From contig JACATO010000319.1 in the NCBI GenBank assembly GCA_018389105.1, positions 124,001 to 188,000 of the forward strand: a DNA stretch of 64,000 nucleotides, read 5' to 3'. Source of the DNA: Nautilus pompilius. Its lineage: Eukaryota; Mollusca; Cephalopoda; Nautilida; Nautilidae. Position numbers and translations under genes: made by a program. Positions 36,286 to 48,130 of this stretch are shown piece after piece (positions within the stretch are counted from its first letter, which is position 1; each line of letters begins with the position of its first letter). The notes below the pieces were generated by a model, which saw only the letters and a program-made list of their open reading frames with translations, did no database searches and had not been told where the DNA came from.

Positions 36286-38980
36286 CTGTGGGAAAAAAAA
36301 ACAAAAAAAACAAACAATTTTGAACAGAAATAAGCCAGTTTCTTGTGGGATTTGATTTATCTAGTTTCACTTCAGATTAAGGTGAAATGGAATTTGGCTG
36401 AGTAGTATTTTATTGTCAAAATACTGCAAGGGCCGTCATTTAATTATTCAAATCAAATAAGCAAAATGGTTTCCTACAACAGCAGTGCGTTTTCAACAGC
36501 TCGGGGTTAGAGTTAGCGGAGTTCCAGCTTTCTGTCTTGTCTGGGGATGAATGGAGCCAGTAGAGAGAAATCTGTCATGGAGTCTTCAGCAAAACATGTC
36601 AAAGGGCACCTTGTCGGAATTTAGTAAAGGCAAGGTGAAAGTTTCATCAAACAGCCAAAGGAGCTTTTAGTGTTCCAATCCAATGAGCCAGATTTTGCTG
36701 TATGGGAAGTCTCATAAAATGAGCTAAAATGCAGCTGAAAAACAAAGCAGTATTACAGACATGCACAAAACTCAGTGAATGTTGAAATCAACAGAGATAC
36801 ATAAGCACATTTTCAAATGCATCCTAAAGACTCCTAAACTCAATGAATTGAGGTAAGCTTTTCGCCATCTGAACAAAAGTCATAAACACTTGCAGTCAGT
36901 ACATCTATTGAGACAACTTTTTAAAAAATAATAAATGAATATTAGAAGCCATACATAATCATCAGAAAATAGAATAAACAAACCTAAGAACTTTTTTTTC
37001 TTTTTTTTAAGTAAAAGGTAAATGATTAATAGTTTACTGGCTCAGACTAACTTCTGTTTGCTCTTTCTCAGGAGCCAGGGCATGAGTCGTACGCACAACT
37101 TTAAGAAATTCCGCACTAAAAATTTAATGCTCAACACATCTCTGTTAGCCATCCTGACATCAGTTTTCAAGATCAGCTCTCTTCATCTTGTAGATACGAA
37201 AAAGATGGCCGGAGTGTGGTAGTTGGTAATGAAAAGTTAGTTAGTTAGTTAGAAGTTAACCTTTATAAATCAGGGCAGTGTCAAAACTAGATTAATCTAA
37301 TTCACAAATTGTCCTCCAACCCAACTCTTCCGCACTCAAGACAGATGAGAAAAATCTGTCCAATTCCTTGTCTTGATTCAGATAATGTTGTTAATCATTT
37401 TTTTTTAAAATTTAGTGACCAATTCTAATTTTTAACTGCTAACTGACGTTTAAAATAGTCCCATTGAAAATTCCAAAACTTCTTTTCATTTCAACATAAC
37501 ACTCCACCCTCAGACAGAATTAAGTGCTTTCTGTTAGCCAGCCTGCATTACTGGAATGTGCAAATTGCAGCACCAAATCATTAGAACATCATTTAAAAGT
37601 AATACAAATCAAGATGATTTATATCTATACAAGTCAATTTACATAACTTTACAAAAAGACAAGTTTGATTTCTTGTATCATTAATTATAGTAGTGACCAA
37701 AATTACTGCATCACCCCAAATAATTCTGATCTTTCTGTTTAAGTGTAATTACACGATAACTGACGTTATTGAAACTGTCCTAAAGCATGCATTTATTAGC
37801 ATTTGTTGCATTGTCTCTGTAGTTGTATCTCCACGAGATGTTACCACATTTGGAATGTTCAGTACAGAGGCCCTATAAATATCTAATCAATGATTAATTG
37901 GTTTTGTGATAAAATTTCACTTTTTGCACACTCACCAAATAAACGGTCAATATTCTGCCTGACAACATTAAACTGACAGTTTCTCTCATATCACAGTTCA
38001 CTTTACTAATGTACAGTTATTACACGCTGACATTAAGAAAACCAAAATAAAATCATTCTGTTGCTGGATAAAAAGCTGCTTCTCTGCAGCATTCCCAAAA
38101 ATTTACTTTCTACAAACCAGTGCTACAGAACATTGGCTTTTCAAAATGAATGCTAGTTGGGTTCTAGAGACAAGTGTTGTAACTGAGGAGGAGGAGAGTT
38201 TTGAAATTTTTTTTAACAAAGAGGGTGTCGCATGATGACTTTCCAGCTTTTCTGCTTTACAATCATAAAAATGCTCACAATTTCTTCAGTCCAGCACTGC
38301 TGGGTATCGTTTTTCAGTGTCCTATACACACCAGCCAGCACTGACCAGAATCATTAGAAAACAACAACTGAAAAATGTATTGTCTCTTTTATAGACGTTT
38401 TGAGCCAAATAATATTTATCCTCAAAAGTTGTCCTATATCAGTATTAAGCCTCAACACTGAAACCAAAGATTGTTTACTCGCCAGGAAATCCAACTAACA
38501 CAGAAGCTAAACACAGATGGTCATTCCAATATAGTAGAACAGATTACAATGAATGCTTACTAGGTTTAAAATCAAAACAATGGACAAAAGTGATAAAGCT
38601 TAAGAAATAGATAGATAGGTATGGTGGAATAAATATAACTACAATTATCAAATAAATAAAACAATATGCAGCTTTCAATTAATTTGCAAGTGTAAAGCTG
38701 GAGACTAATCTTTTGTGAAGGAACAATGAACTACTACAGTATTACTAATAAGAACAATGGACAAATCCAGTTATTTAAGAAAAATCAAAGTATACTAATT
38801 ATAAAATTAACCACTACCTCTCTTGTGCATGTGTGTTCAGAAGCTATGTTGTTCTGTGCTTTGCCTTTTCACAATAAGCATTAAAGGCCTAATATATTTT
38901 TTTAAATGGCTGAAACTATTTTATAAGTACCAGTTCAAACCAAAAATTCAAGTCTGATGTTAAAGTTGAAATTTCTAACA
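36286..38980. other. Intron-like DNA with unassigned less A+T-rich patches
   Basis: Patches at 36480-36700, 37030-37220 and 38100-38320 are less A+T-rich. The plus strand at 37057-37222 follows an acceptor-like TTGCTCTTTCTCAG and reads GMSRTHNFKKFRTKN onward to a stop after KKMAGVW, but no family is recognised. Four TTAG units lie at about 37236-37252. Confidence 0.4.
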
Positions 38981-38988
38981 GCATAAAT

Positions 38989-39791
38989 CAGCGGTTCCCA
39001 AAGTGGGCGATATCGCCCCCCCCTGTGGACGAAAGAGAGATACAAGGGGGCGATGTTTAAATAAACATTATTTTAAATTTCACCGTATTAGATATGTAAG
39101 TATTTCTTATTTTATTTTGATTTTATTGCATTAATGATTTTCTTAAACTTTATATTATTTTATAGCTCATTTTATTGCCTTATTCCTCTTGCTAAGTATA
39201 AAACTCATTTTTTTTTTGACAAGAGTGCCTATTGATTGATTATAATTTGTGCTTTTAGAAGTCCTCAAAATATGTCTTCATCATCGGAAGATAATGGGTC
39301 GTGCCTACCACCTTCAAAGTTGCCAAAAATCCTGAAGATTAAAAGAGTGAAATTACGTCAATATGACGGTACTTATTTGAAATTTGGTTTTATAACTGCT
39401 CCACATGACGCTACTCGTCCAAAGTGTCTTATCTGTGGTTCCATTTTCTCTAACGAGGCAATGAAACTGAGTCGGCTCAAAGATCATCTCAAAAGAATGC
39501 ATCCAAATAAAATGGACAGTGGCTTCATTCAAGAAGCTCCGGTCTATCCATCGTTAAATGGGGTGACTTACGATTGTACCTAACAAAAATGTTCCCAAAC
39601 ATTAAAAAGCTTGCTGAAAGTCACCAAGCACATCCATCTCATTGAGGGCCGTATGTTATTTATTTATTTAATTTAGTTGAAATAAAATGTTTATAAAAAA
39701 CTTGATTTTTTACGATGTAGGGGGGGGGGGCAATGACGATATGTAGAGTGCCATAAGGGGGCGATAGGACATAAAAGTTTGAGAAACTATG
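38989..39791 (+). mobile_element. Internally deleted ZBED-type hAT transposon
   Basis: An 803-bp element with perfect 8-bp target duplications GCATAAAT at 38981-38988 and 39792-39799, the hAT signature. Its ends are CAGCGGTTCCCAAAGT and the complement of CATAGTTTCTCAAACT, followed inward by GGGCGAT-rich arms (CGCCCCC and GGGGGCG). It encodes the N-terminal BED-finger part of a transposase, then skips to the very C-terminal tail, so the whole catalytic region is missing. The perfect duplications argue for a fairly recent insertion. It depends on a transposase supplied from elsewhere. Confidence 0.92.
39272..39583 (+). pseudogene. hAT transposase N-terminus with BED zinc finger
   Basis: Starts MSSSSEDNGSCLPPSKL at 39272 and encodes about 103 residues. 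The BED-type finger is visible as CLICGSIFSNEAMKLSRLKD followed by HLKRMHPNK, giving the Cys-x2-Cys...His-x4-His arrangement, preceded by a Lys-rich segment and YLKFGFITA, as in ZBED5/SCAND3-like domesticated and transposon proteins. The frame stops after VTYDCT. Just beyond, in another frame, IKKLAESHQAHPSH and a stop is the usual C-terminus of this family. The RNase-H-like catalytic core and insertion domain are absent: this is a deletion derivative. Confidence 0.85.
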
Positions 39792-39799
39792 GCATAAAT

Positions 39800-41679
39800 G
39801 ATACTTAATATAGTAATACTTCATTATTAGTAGTATATATCTGAAAATTAAAACATAGCAAAACTCTCCTAAAAATCATAATTTAATAAAATTCTGTAAG
39901 AACTCTTTAAAAATGTCATGTATTTCAAATATTTCAAAGGGTAAACAGCATAAAAAAATAAATACAAATTTATCAATTTACTAATAAATATTCAAAAAGC
40001 TACCAGGTAAATCTTTTAATAATTTTAATGTTTTTCAAAAGTTAATTTATGAGAAAGGTAGGATAATAAAAATATACTACTACAAGGAATATACCCACCA
40101 AGTACTATTCTTGGCCCAAGATACAATGCTAAGAACATTTGTCTCCCTGTTATGAAACTGCTCAAAGCAAGCTAGGAGACTTACAGACAGGATGATACAC
40201 ACAGTTAACAAATAGTTGGATATTATATAGATTTAGGCATCTTTTGGAAAACACACACACAATTTTCAATTGAAGCTAAGAGCACTGCATTTTCATGTTC
40301 CAACTATTTTATAATTAGTCATGATAATAATAGCAAATTACTTCAATCATCAACTTAGCTGGTGGTAATGACCATTCATTTAGAGTATTGTAAAACCATT
40401 TTATTCCAAATAAATGTGACTGTAGTATTTGTTAAAAATGTTCAAAGCAGATGCATAAAGCATATTTGGTCAAATTATACAGCAGAGCAAGCAACATCAC
40501 AACTACCTACTCAGCCAATTAACAACCTTCCTCACCTCTTCCAAAGAACCACGTACAGGTAAGTTCTAAAGCAAAAGCTAACTGTATTGCAAAAGGTTGT
40601 ACGAAGTTTCTGGAAAGCACATGCACCTGTATTGTTAACTAAGGTGCATTTTTGCCTATTCTACAAAGAGTTAGATCCTGAAGAAATCATTTGACAGCAT
40701 CAAGTCCAATAAACATAGTGATGATAACTCTGCTGAGTGTCTGAAAGGGCAGAGGGGCAAGCATCACACTGGATTAAGAGAAAAACTATTTTTAAAAGTC
40801 TCTTTATGGAGCAATTTTGGTGAAGTACAGACTGATTGATACATTTATCTATGAAAATAGCCACACTGCAAATGAACTTGCAACATCTTATATTTCAGAG
40901 TTTAGTAGTACTGTTAGTACAGTGTATTAAATAAGTTCTACCCAGTTTTTCCTGAAATATTAGATTTTTAATCAGAAAATGTGTCATGCTTCAGTTTTTG
41001 TAACAGTTAACTTTATTTGGCATTTTGGACTGTAATGATCATCATCTAATAAACATTCACCTAACATCTTAAACTATGAAAATAAAACAATCATAAAATA
41101 CTATACTGAATTTTAAATCACTTTTTTCACTGTAAAAAGAAAAACAATTGCTACTTAAAACAGATCTAGCAGAATACTGTTGTGATAGCTTTCAAAACCT
41201 GAAGCAGCTACACCTATCATTTTTATCTCTCTCTTTTACAGTTAACATGCAATCAGGAGACAGATTCTGAAACCAAATGTCCATAAGTAACAAATGGAGG
41301 TCAGTATCATTCTCCCTGTTTCTAACATAACCTTGTTAAGAATGTAATTCCAGATATTGGGTTATATTCCTTAAGTACAGAAGTGAGATTTTTAGAATTA
41401 GATTTATTTTACTTTCAAATGAGCAATTAGAGTGAGTGTGAGTGAGAGTGAGCGTGTGCTTGTTTTTTGTTTACTTATAATCATATACTGGGCAAAAAAA
41501 TCTAAAGATATTGGAATTTGATATCGTAACTAATGATAAAGAAATAAAGCGGTTAGAAGTTATATTAAAAAAAAAAATTATTCCTTAGTCAAATGAGCTC
41601 ATAGATTTCATTACAGAATGTTAATGAAGGAATGATATCATAATTTGTAAAGGCATCCTACAAAGTAAAAATATCTTGT
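39800..41679. other. Intron-like DNA, no gene seen
   Basis: A+T-rich. A plus-strand open frame ending exactly at an ideal donor (ACAG/GTAAGTT at 40560) and a pair of good splice sites at 41241 and 41298 are present, but the enclosed sequences show no homology and the second has stops in all three frames. Confidence 0.45.
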
Positions 41680-42130
41680 GATGACTGACTGTTTCAATAT
41701 TAGGTGTGACCGCCTCCAGACTATTAAGCAGCTGGAACATCTGTGCATGCTACCCAGTATTCATTGCCACTCCTGGGTGAAGTGTGTGACCAGATCAAAG
41801 AGATTTTTGGATGGAAGGGGTATTCTTGAGCCTTATGCATCTATTAATAGCATCCCAGAGATGTTCAACAGATGAAAGACCTGGGAAACATAGCCAACCA
41901 ATTGTAGTGAGGTGGCAGTCTTAAGAAGTGCAATAAATATTCTGACCTTGTGTTGTTAACCTGGACTAAATCCAGATACCAACTGTTGATAAAAGGACTA
42001 CCAGCACATACAGGCAGCTGATCAGTTGGATGATTCTGATCAATAACCAGTAAAGTTCTTAGAGGTAGCTGGTACAGTTGGATGATTATGTCCTGACATA
42101 CAATTAAGATTTTCTGGTCAAGCAACATGC
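41680..42130 (-). mobile_element. Decayed Tc1-like fragment
   Basis: Nucleotide pattern of a minus-strand Tc1 transposase: GTGTGACCGCCTCCA at 41704, then CCCAGAGATGTTCAACAGATG near 41850-41870 (the complement of the codons before the PDLNPIEHLW-like region) and further weak matches to 42130. No intact catalytic motif can be read. The call rests on similarity to a common Tc1 layout I know from memory. Confidence 0.5.
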
Positions 42131-42972
42131 CTACAGACCACCAATATAAATTTTAGTGCACAACTAACTTTACCTACATTTTTATACCAATAAACAAGCA
42201 TGCATTTCAAAATCCACGTCTTAAAACAGTGTGATTTTCTTTTTAAATCAACCATTCACATAATGTCACAGGCATGCATACACTCTCAGTGGATGTTTTT
42301 CACGTACTTCATGTTATATTTCAGATCTATCAATGGACAATAAGTGATTGTAGATGCTTTGGTCACTGATAATAATTTTCAGTAAATGTAACCTAAAATC
42401 AAATATCCCTAGAATTATATGCCTAGTATATTATACGAATAGCTATTTCACTGTACAATAATTTGTCTATTCTTTCTTATAGGAAAGTTCTTTTACTTCT
42501 AGTATTACTAAATTGTCACTCCTCATAAGCACCTGAACTAAAATTAGGTGGCAAATATGAGAAATATGAATAATACATGTGGAATGTTATAGGTGGCAAC
42601 TTGCAAGTGTAACAGGAAAAGTACCTAAGTATGAAGGATAAAAGGCGTGAATCTAAAAATGCATGTAGGGTTATGTGGATAGAGTAGCCAAAATAAGAGA
42701 TGCCTTCAAAAATGAGGCAACAAAGCTTATTAACTAGTTGTTTTAAGAAATAGTTGGTGGTGTTCATCGTGCAAGATTTCAATGATTAAACAGCTAGAAT
42801 GGTTTATTTGTAGAGAAAGAGAACCACTGCACAAAGACTTACAAACTTTTAAACCAAGTCAGCATCTTTAGTGGAGACAGATGACATACAACCAAGCAGA
42901 GCTACATTGATATGGTAAGGTGTTTTAGTATCGGGCATCTGAAACCTTCGCTTGCTTATCATATCTCTAAGA

Positions 42973-43615
42973 CAGAGATTCCAAACTGGGGGGGGGGGGT
43001 CATGAAGCCTTGGCAGGGGGGTCGTGTAGCCATGCTAAAAGTGGCTTGGATGAATTTCTAGATCTAATGAACAACTCTCCAGCTCGTGATCTCTTCAAGG
43101 TGAAATCGGTGACTCAGTTCTGGTGCACTATGTATCAGTCATACTCCAAAGTCAGCATGATAGCCTTGTGTGTCCTTGTTCCATTCGCTTCTACCTACCT
43201 ATGTGAAGCAGGATTTTCAACTCTTGTCAATATAAAAACGAAGAATAGGAACAGATTAGATGTTGGAGATGACATGAGACTGGCTCTAACAAACGCTCTG
43301 CCACGAATTTCAAGGCTTGCCACTCAAATGCAACAGCAGGCATCCCACTAGCTGGGCTGGATAGCTGTTGAAACCTATGTTGATATTATTGTAAGAATAA
43401 TTGTGTTCTTTTTGTGAATTAAGGTTGGACCAATGTTGTGATTTAGTTCGCTAATAAATAATTACAGGATTCTTAAATAAATTTTTTGTTAGATGTTTCT
43501 TTCCCTCTACTTCTCAGAAAATAAAATGTAAATCAAGCTGCTGATAGTAGGGGGTCGCGTGGGTATCAAGCTTTTGGGTAAGGGGTCGCGAGTGCAAAAA
43601 CGTTGGGAACCACTG
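42973..43615 (+). mobile_element. Internally deleted hAT transposon keeping the C-terminal part
   Basis: A 643-bp element. The left end is CAGAGATTCCAAACTGGGG, the right end is the complement of CAGTGGTTCCCAACG, and the near-perfect 8-bp duplications are CTCTAAGA (42965-42972) and TTCTAAGA (43616-43623). Inner arms carry GGGGTCGCG repeats. It encodes only the C-terminal dimerisation domain of a hAT transposase, complementing the N-terminal-only derivative 3 kb upstream, although the two differ in terminal sequence and so come from different hAT families. Confidence 0.9.
43010..43351 (+). pseudogene. hAT transposase C-terminal dimerisation domain
   Basis: An open frame of about 113 codons to a stop at 43351. 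It contains FWCTMYQSYSKVSMIALCVL then VPFASTYLCEAGFSTLVNIK, TKNRNRLDV and LALTNALPRISRLATQ. This is the hAT C-terminal (hATC) domain, in which PFxSTYLCExxFS and KxRNRL are hallmark residues, as in SCAND3/ZBED5-like proteins. The frame ends QQQASH. The upstream codons (to 43040) come from near the terminal repeat, so the DNA-binding and catalytic parts were lost by internal deletion. It is open across its entire remaining length. Confidence 0.9.
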
Positions 43616-43623
43616 TTCTAAGA

Positions 43624-44459
43624 TAATTTATAGATGTAGTCCTTGTGCAAAGCAAAAGGAGTGAGTATTTGTTTTAGGGATAGTGATGGAATTTGTGGTA
43701 ATACAGCAGAGTGCTGATTATCCAAACTAGTTAGAAGTCATGGGAGTTAAAAATAAAAAAAAAAAAAATGAACAACAGTAAAACCATCTTGTGCCATCCA
43801 TTCTTGGCTTGGCATGCTTTCAGTGATATCAGTCTCTCTTTCCTTTGCCAATGAATATCAAAAGCAACCTGCAAGTCCAACCCCAGCCACATTAGCAGAC
43901 ACCATCATTGTAAAGTGATCTGCTTAGTAAAGCTTTCCAGTTCAGGCCACTTTTGCCAGCATTACAAGTGTTTTGGGGTAATAAAATCTGCTCTGAATTG
44001 GCACTATATTAATTGCCCTCCACTAAAGGAAAAGGTGGTTTGTTTCAGCCTTTTGTTTTGCAGACCAAACTCATGCCATCAAAAGTGAGATTTCAGAATG
44101 AGGTTCCTAAAAAAAAAACAACAACAAACATGCTGAAAGATCACTGCTATGTTCTTCTGCATACAAATGATTATCAATTTGAGATCACATTTGACAGTTA
44201 CTGCAGTTTTAGATAGTATGGAACGAATCCCCTGGTGAGATAATCAACACTCAATCCTAAGATTTTGAGCAATGGTTGAAGATGCCGCAAATAATTACTT
44301 ATTTTCTGTTCATGGAAATTAAGTTGTCACAATGATGACATGCTCCAAAAATGCAGATTATTCAAAAACAGGTAAATCTAAAACTCAAAAGTCATCTAGC
44401 ACAATAAAGGTTTGAAGTCTACGATAAGGACAATAGCATAGGTTAGAGATACATGAAAT
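43624..44459. other. Intron-like DNA, no gene seen
   Basis: Moderately A+T-rich; no motif or mobile-element end identified. Confidence 0.45.
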
Positions 44460-45330
44460 CTTCACTAAGTAAATAGGCACCCAGAATATATAGCACTGGA
44501 AAAAATATGAGTAGGGTTAATACTTTGTGACCTTTACTTTATGCAAGGCAGAATGCACTGAAACATTGTGTGGACAATACTCATCTGTAGGATAGCAGCC
44601 CCTTCCTGTTATAGAATCTGTAAGTGGGTTTATGACTAAACTTGTGCAGGAATCAGTCAAGGATGGCCAGAAATGCTCAGTAGCCTTCGTGTCCTGTCAA
44701 TGAACAGGACATGGCAAACTGTGATGCCCTGATTCTCTTTCCATCTTTGCATTGTATGAGTAGTGAAAGCTTGAACACCATCTTCCATAAAAATGTTTCC
44801 CTCTTTGGACAAATTACCATTAGCATAGATGGGCTAAGGGCCTTCTCTGGGAATATTTATGTATCAGACAGTTCCTTCACATTTCATCAGCTCTGACATT
44901 CCAGTGGCAAAAATTAAAAATTGAAACCTGGCTTGCAGATGATTCAATGAAAATCATTGTACAAAATAGCACCACAGCCATGCACACCACCGTCTATCTG
45001 TGTTGCCTATTATAGTTGATAACTGACAATTGCATAAGGTAGGTCATCAGTTGCAAATCACCACTTTTCTGTTGAACCCATCCTGTAGAGGAAGAGTCTG
45101 TTCTCCTAGACCACATATCCTACTGCATCCACAGATGACTGTGAAGGTTCAGTTTCTGTTTCTCTTCATAACATGAAGCATGGGGCTTCTTTTGAACTAG
45201 ACAATCACCCTTTTAACCATTGATAATGGAATATTCAGTGCCTTGGATATTTCTCACTGTCCTCTACCAACATGCCACTGCCCAACTATGTACCTACTTG
45301 TAAAGTTCATCAGTTTCCATGAACCTATTG
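44460..45330 (-). mobile_element. Decayed Tc1 transposon
   Basis: Minus-strand Tc1 fossil. GNIFMEDGVQAFTTHTMQRW near 44725-44790 is the second catalytic region (family IFMEDGAxxHT) with its aspartate retained but the following His lost. The N-terminal half at 45000-45260 is homologous at the nucleotide level to 31000-31180, so the two copies are the same subfamily. Frames are broken many times and no inverted repeats can be found. Confidence 0.7.
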
Positions 45331-46279
45331 TTTGTGACAACTATCTGCAGCTTGAGACTTTAGCTTGCAATCAGGTGCCTAGAATAGTCTGTTTGCCAAG
45401 TATCTATATTATATAACTCTTAGAAATTTGATGGACAAATAAATGAATTAAGGGTGTTAGCTGCTGATGCAGATGATCAAATGAATGGCATATCTGAAAT
45501 ATAAGCTTTATCTTTACATTGGTGTTAGTGAACTTTATATAGATTGCTATTGCTATTATGGTAGAAACAAAGATGAAGCTGCATCATATTTCAAAGTTTT
45601 AGTCGTTACTTCACATGCTCCTGAAGACCATGGTAGTTGAAATATCTGCATGAAGATCTGAACTATGAATCAAACCAATATTCTTACCAGAGTTACTTCT
45701 TGCAGTCCCAGTTGTACAGATATCAACAGATAGCAAATTAACTCAATTTTATGAAGCTTAATTTTAAAAGTTGTATAACAATGACTGACTTACCAGATAT
45801 AAACTGGACTTATAAAACCAGACATTCAGTGCTTTACTGATCTGTGCATGAAACTGAATTCATAAACTAGGGCTGAGAGATTATCGGATCTAGTTCTGGT
45901 TTCAAATGACTTACATTTTTTTTTAACCTCTAGCTGATAGTGATCATAATTCCACAAATTTACATTTGAATACTAATAACAGGTTAAAGCATTTAATAGT
46001 GTGGCAGTTTTAAATGTTATATTTCATCTTTAAAAAATTGTAAACTAAAACATCACCTTGCCCAGTCATACTGATATAAATAAAGAATTAAATACTTTTT
46101 TCAGTTTTTAATTATTTTTTCAAAAAAATTAGTTCCAAAAAAGAAATATTCGGCAAATTGCAAAATTTTGTATAAAATCCTGCAAAAAAAAAATTCCACA
46201 AAACCCAACAGTATTTAGGAAGACTAAGTATACAGAGAAACTAACTAGCGAATGCATAAACCAGTTGATGATGAATGTC
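45331..46279. other. Intron-like DNA, no gene seen
   Basis: A+T-rich. Two minus-strand donor-like sites near 45690 and 45795 are not preceded by any coding-like sequence. Confidence 0.45.
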
Positions 46280-46479
46280 CAGTAAAACCTCAATTTAATG
46301 GAGTCTGTTAATGCCGGGAGTCCGTTAAACCCGGACGTTTACATACGCATGCGTAAAAGGTGCCTGAGCAAAAAATTCTTTGCACAGCTCAATGTGGACT
46401 TTTGTCATGAGACCAGACAGCGTCTGTTGCTTCCAAAATCTGTTGGATTGGGGGGGTCCATTAAATAGAGGTTTTAATG
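46280..46479. mobile_element. pogo/Tigger-like MITE
   Basis: A 200-bp segment with inverted ends CAGTAAAACCTCAATTTAAT and the complement CATTAAAACCTCTATTTAAT. CAGTxxAACCTCxATTTAA is a familiar pogo/Tigger-type end. TA follows on the right; the left flank has lost it. No transposase. Confidence 0.65.
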
Positions 46480-47229
46480 TATTAATAAAATTACTGCAAT
46501 GAAAAGATATAAGAAGCAATTACTAGTTAACATTAAAAGTAAAACCAAACAGTTTCATATCTGTGATAAAGAAACCTGAAGAGCATTTAAGAAAAACCAG
46601 GGTAATGTAGTTGATAGTATTCAAAAAACAGCTAATATCCTCTATTAGTTTTCCAGTGTTTTTACACAAGACATTGCAAGTTAATTCTTCAAGTGAAAGT
46701 TTCAAATTTAACTACCAATACAGCTATTACAAAAGGAAAAAAATACATATTTTAATTAGCTGGCTTGAAGTGGATAAACAATGGGACCAGATGAAATCTA
46801 TTCTGGATCATTAACCTGCGAGCATTTAAATCACCCTTATGTTTGTCCAAAGTATTATCACCATGGAATTAAGCTAATTTTGCTCAAACGCTTTTAAAAA
46901 GCCTCTGGTAATAATTACAAACAGAAAGAAAGTATAAAAAGAGAAACACTTTCATATAAATGAAAATAATTTCCTTATAAACAGTCATTATGCTTTTCAT
47001 TCTAGAAAATCTTGCTTAATTTACTAGTGTAACAATGTAGCATTGTTTATCTTAACTTTTGTAAAGCATTTTATAGAGTTCCAATTAGGTATTTGTTAGA
47101 CAAATGTAAAAGCTTTGACAGAGGTGGAAAGTTTTTACTTTGGACTAAGAATTACTTACATAATAAAATACAAAAAGGTGATATAAAAGGCAGTACAATA
47201 TGAAATTCCACATATCTTCGGTGGGTAAC
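46480..47229. other. Intron-like DNA, no gene seen
   Basis: A+T-rich with no recognised motif. Confidence 0.45.
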
Positions 47230-48130
47230 TTAGACTATTCTCTTCTTTTTGATATACATACTAGCTAGGAACCCGTTGTCCAGTTAACAGCCATTCAAGG
47301 TGCTGAAAGATGTCCTGAAAAGTATTTTCCCATTCAGTCATTACTCAGTAATACTGTATGCAATTATAGAATGAGGTAAGCAGAGGATTGATGATGATGA
47401 AAGTTCATCCCACAATGCTCAATTGGATTCTGATGTATGGATTGTGCTGCCTGTGGGAGATGCCTAAAATCTCTGTCATGTTCCTCAAACCAGGCTTGCA
47501 CCACAATGTGGGCACATTGAATGGGAGCACTGTTGTCTTGGAAGTAGCCATGGCCATCAGGATACACACAAACTTTGGTATTCATTCTGACTTCTTAAGG
47601 AGCCCAGGGTATGTTAACCGAACATGCTCCAAATCATAACTCCACCATCACAAGATTGAACAAAAGAAGTTTAAATGACTGTGTAGCTCTATGGTGAAGT
47701 ACGGCCCATCAGACCATATCACTTTTTGCCAGTCCTTCTTACACTACATGAAGCTAAAGATGGACATGGATTGCTCCGTAGTGAATGTCTCTGTTAGTTG
47801 GTCTTCTGTTTGATGACAGGTAGACTTTACTATTCCATCTAACTTGCCTTTCCCCCTCTTTCTGTTACTTTGTTTTTGTAGCCATAATTACCCCTTGCAG
47901 CAGATTATCAACAAAACTGTCTTGTCCACTGTGGCACCTGCTAACCATGTACCCATAATCATGCCTCTTTAGAATGCTGAAATGTTTTATCCATTCCCCT
48001 TATCTGAAAGATGGGCAAGCATATTTGCAGTCAGTCAAAGTCACATATAGTGCTGCAAGGACCACCTGTCATATCACAAAACTAACCTAATTTTCATTTG
48101 CAATTTAGCTCAGGCCATAGTCCAAAAGAC
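47230..48130 (-). mobile_element. Decayed Tc1 (DD34E) transposon
   Basis: Minus-strand Tc1 fossil. At 47364-47585 it reads HGYFQDNSAPIQCAHIVVQA then WFEEHDRDFRHLP and NPIEHCGMNF. FQDNSAPIQ is the second catalytic region (family FQQDNAPxH), and NPIEH keeps the third catalytic glutamate. Weaker similarity to the N-terminal half continues to about 48130. The ends are not visible. The copy is old and broken. Confidence 0.8.

Noticed and set aside
40362-40562. Plus-strand open frame ending at an ideal donor GTAAGTT
   Set aside because: No recognisable motif and no partner exon; one good donor in A+T-rich DNA is expected by chance.
41241-41298. Plus-strand exon-like segment with strong acceptor (CTCTTTTACAG) and donor (GGAG/GTCAGT)
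   Set aside because: All three frames contain stops and no gene context supports it; at most a non-coding exon.
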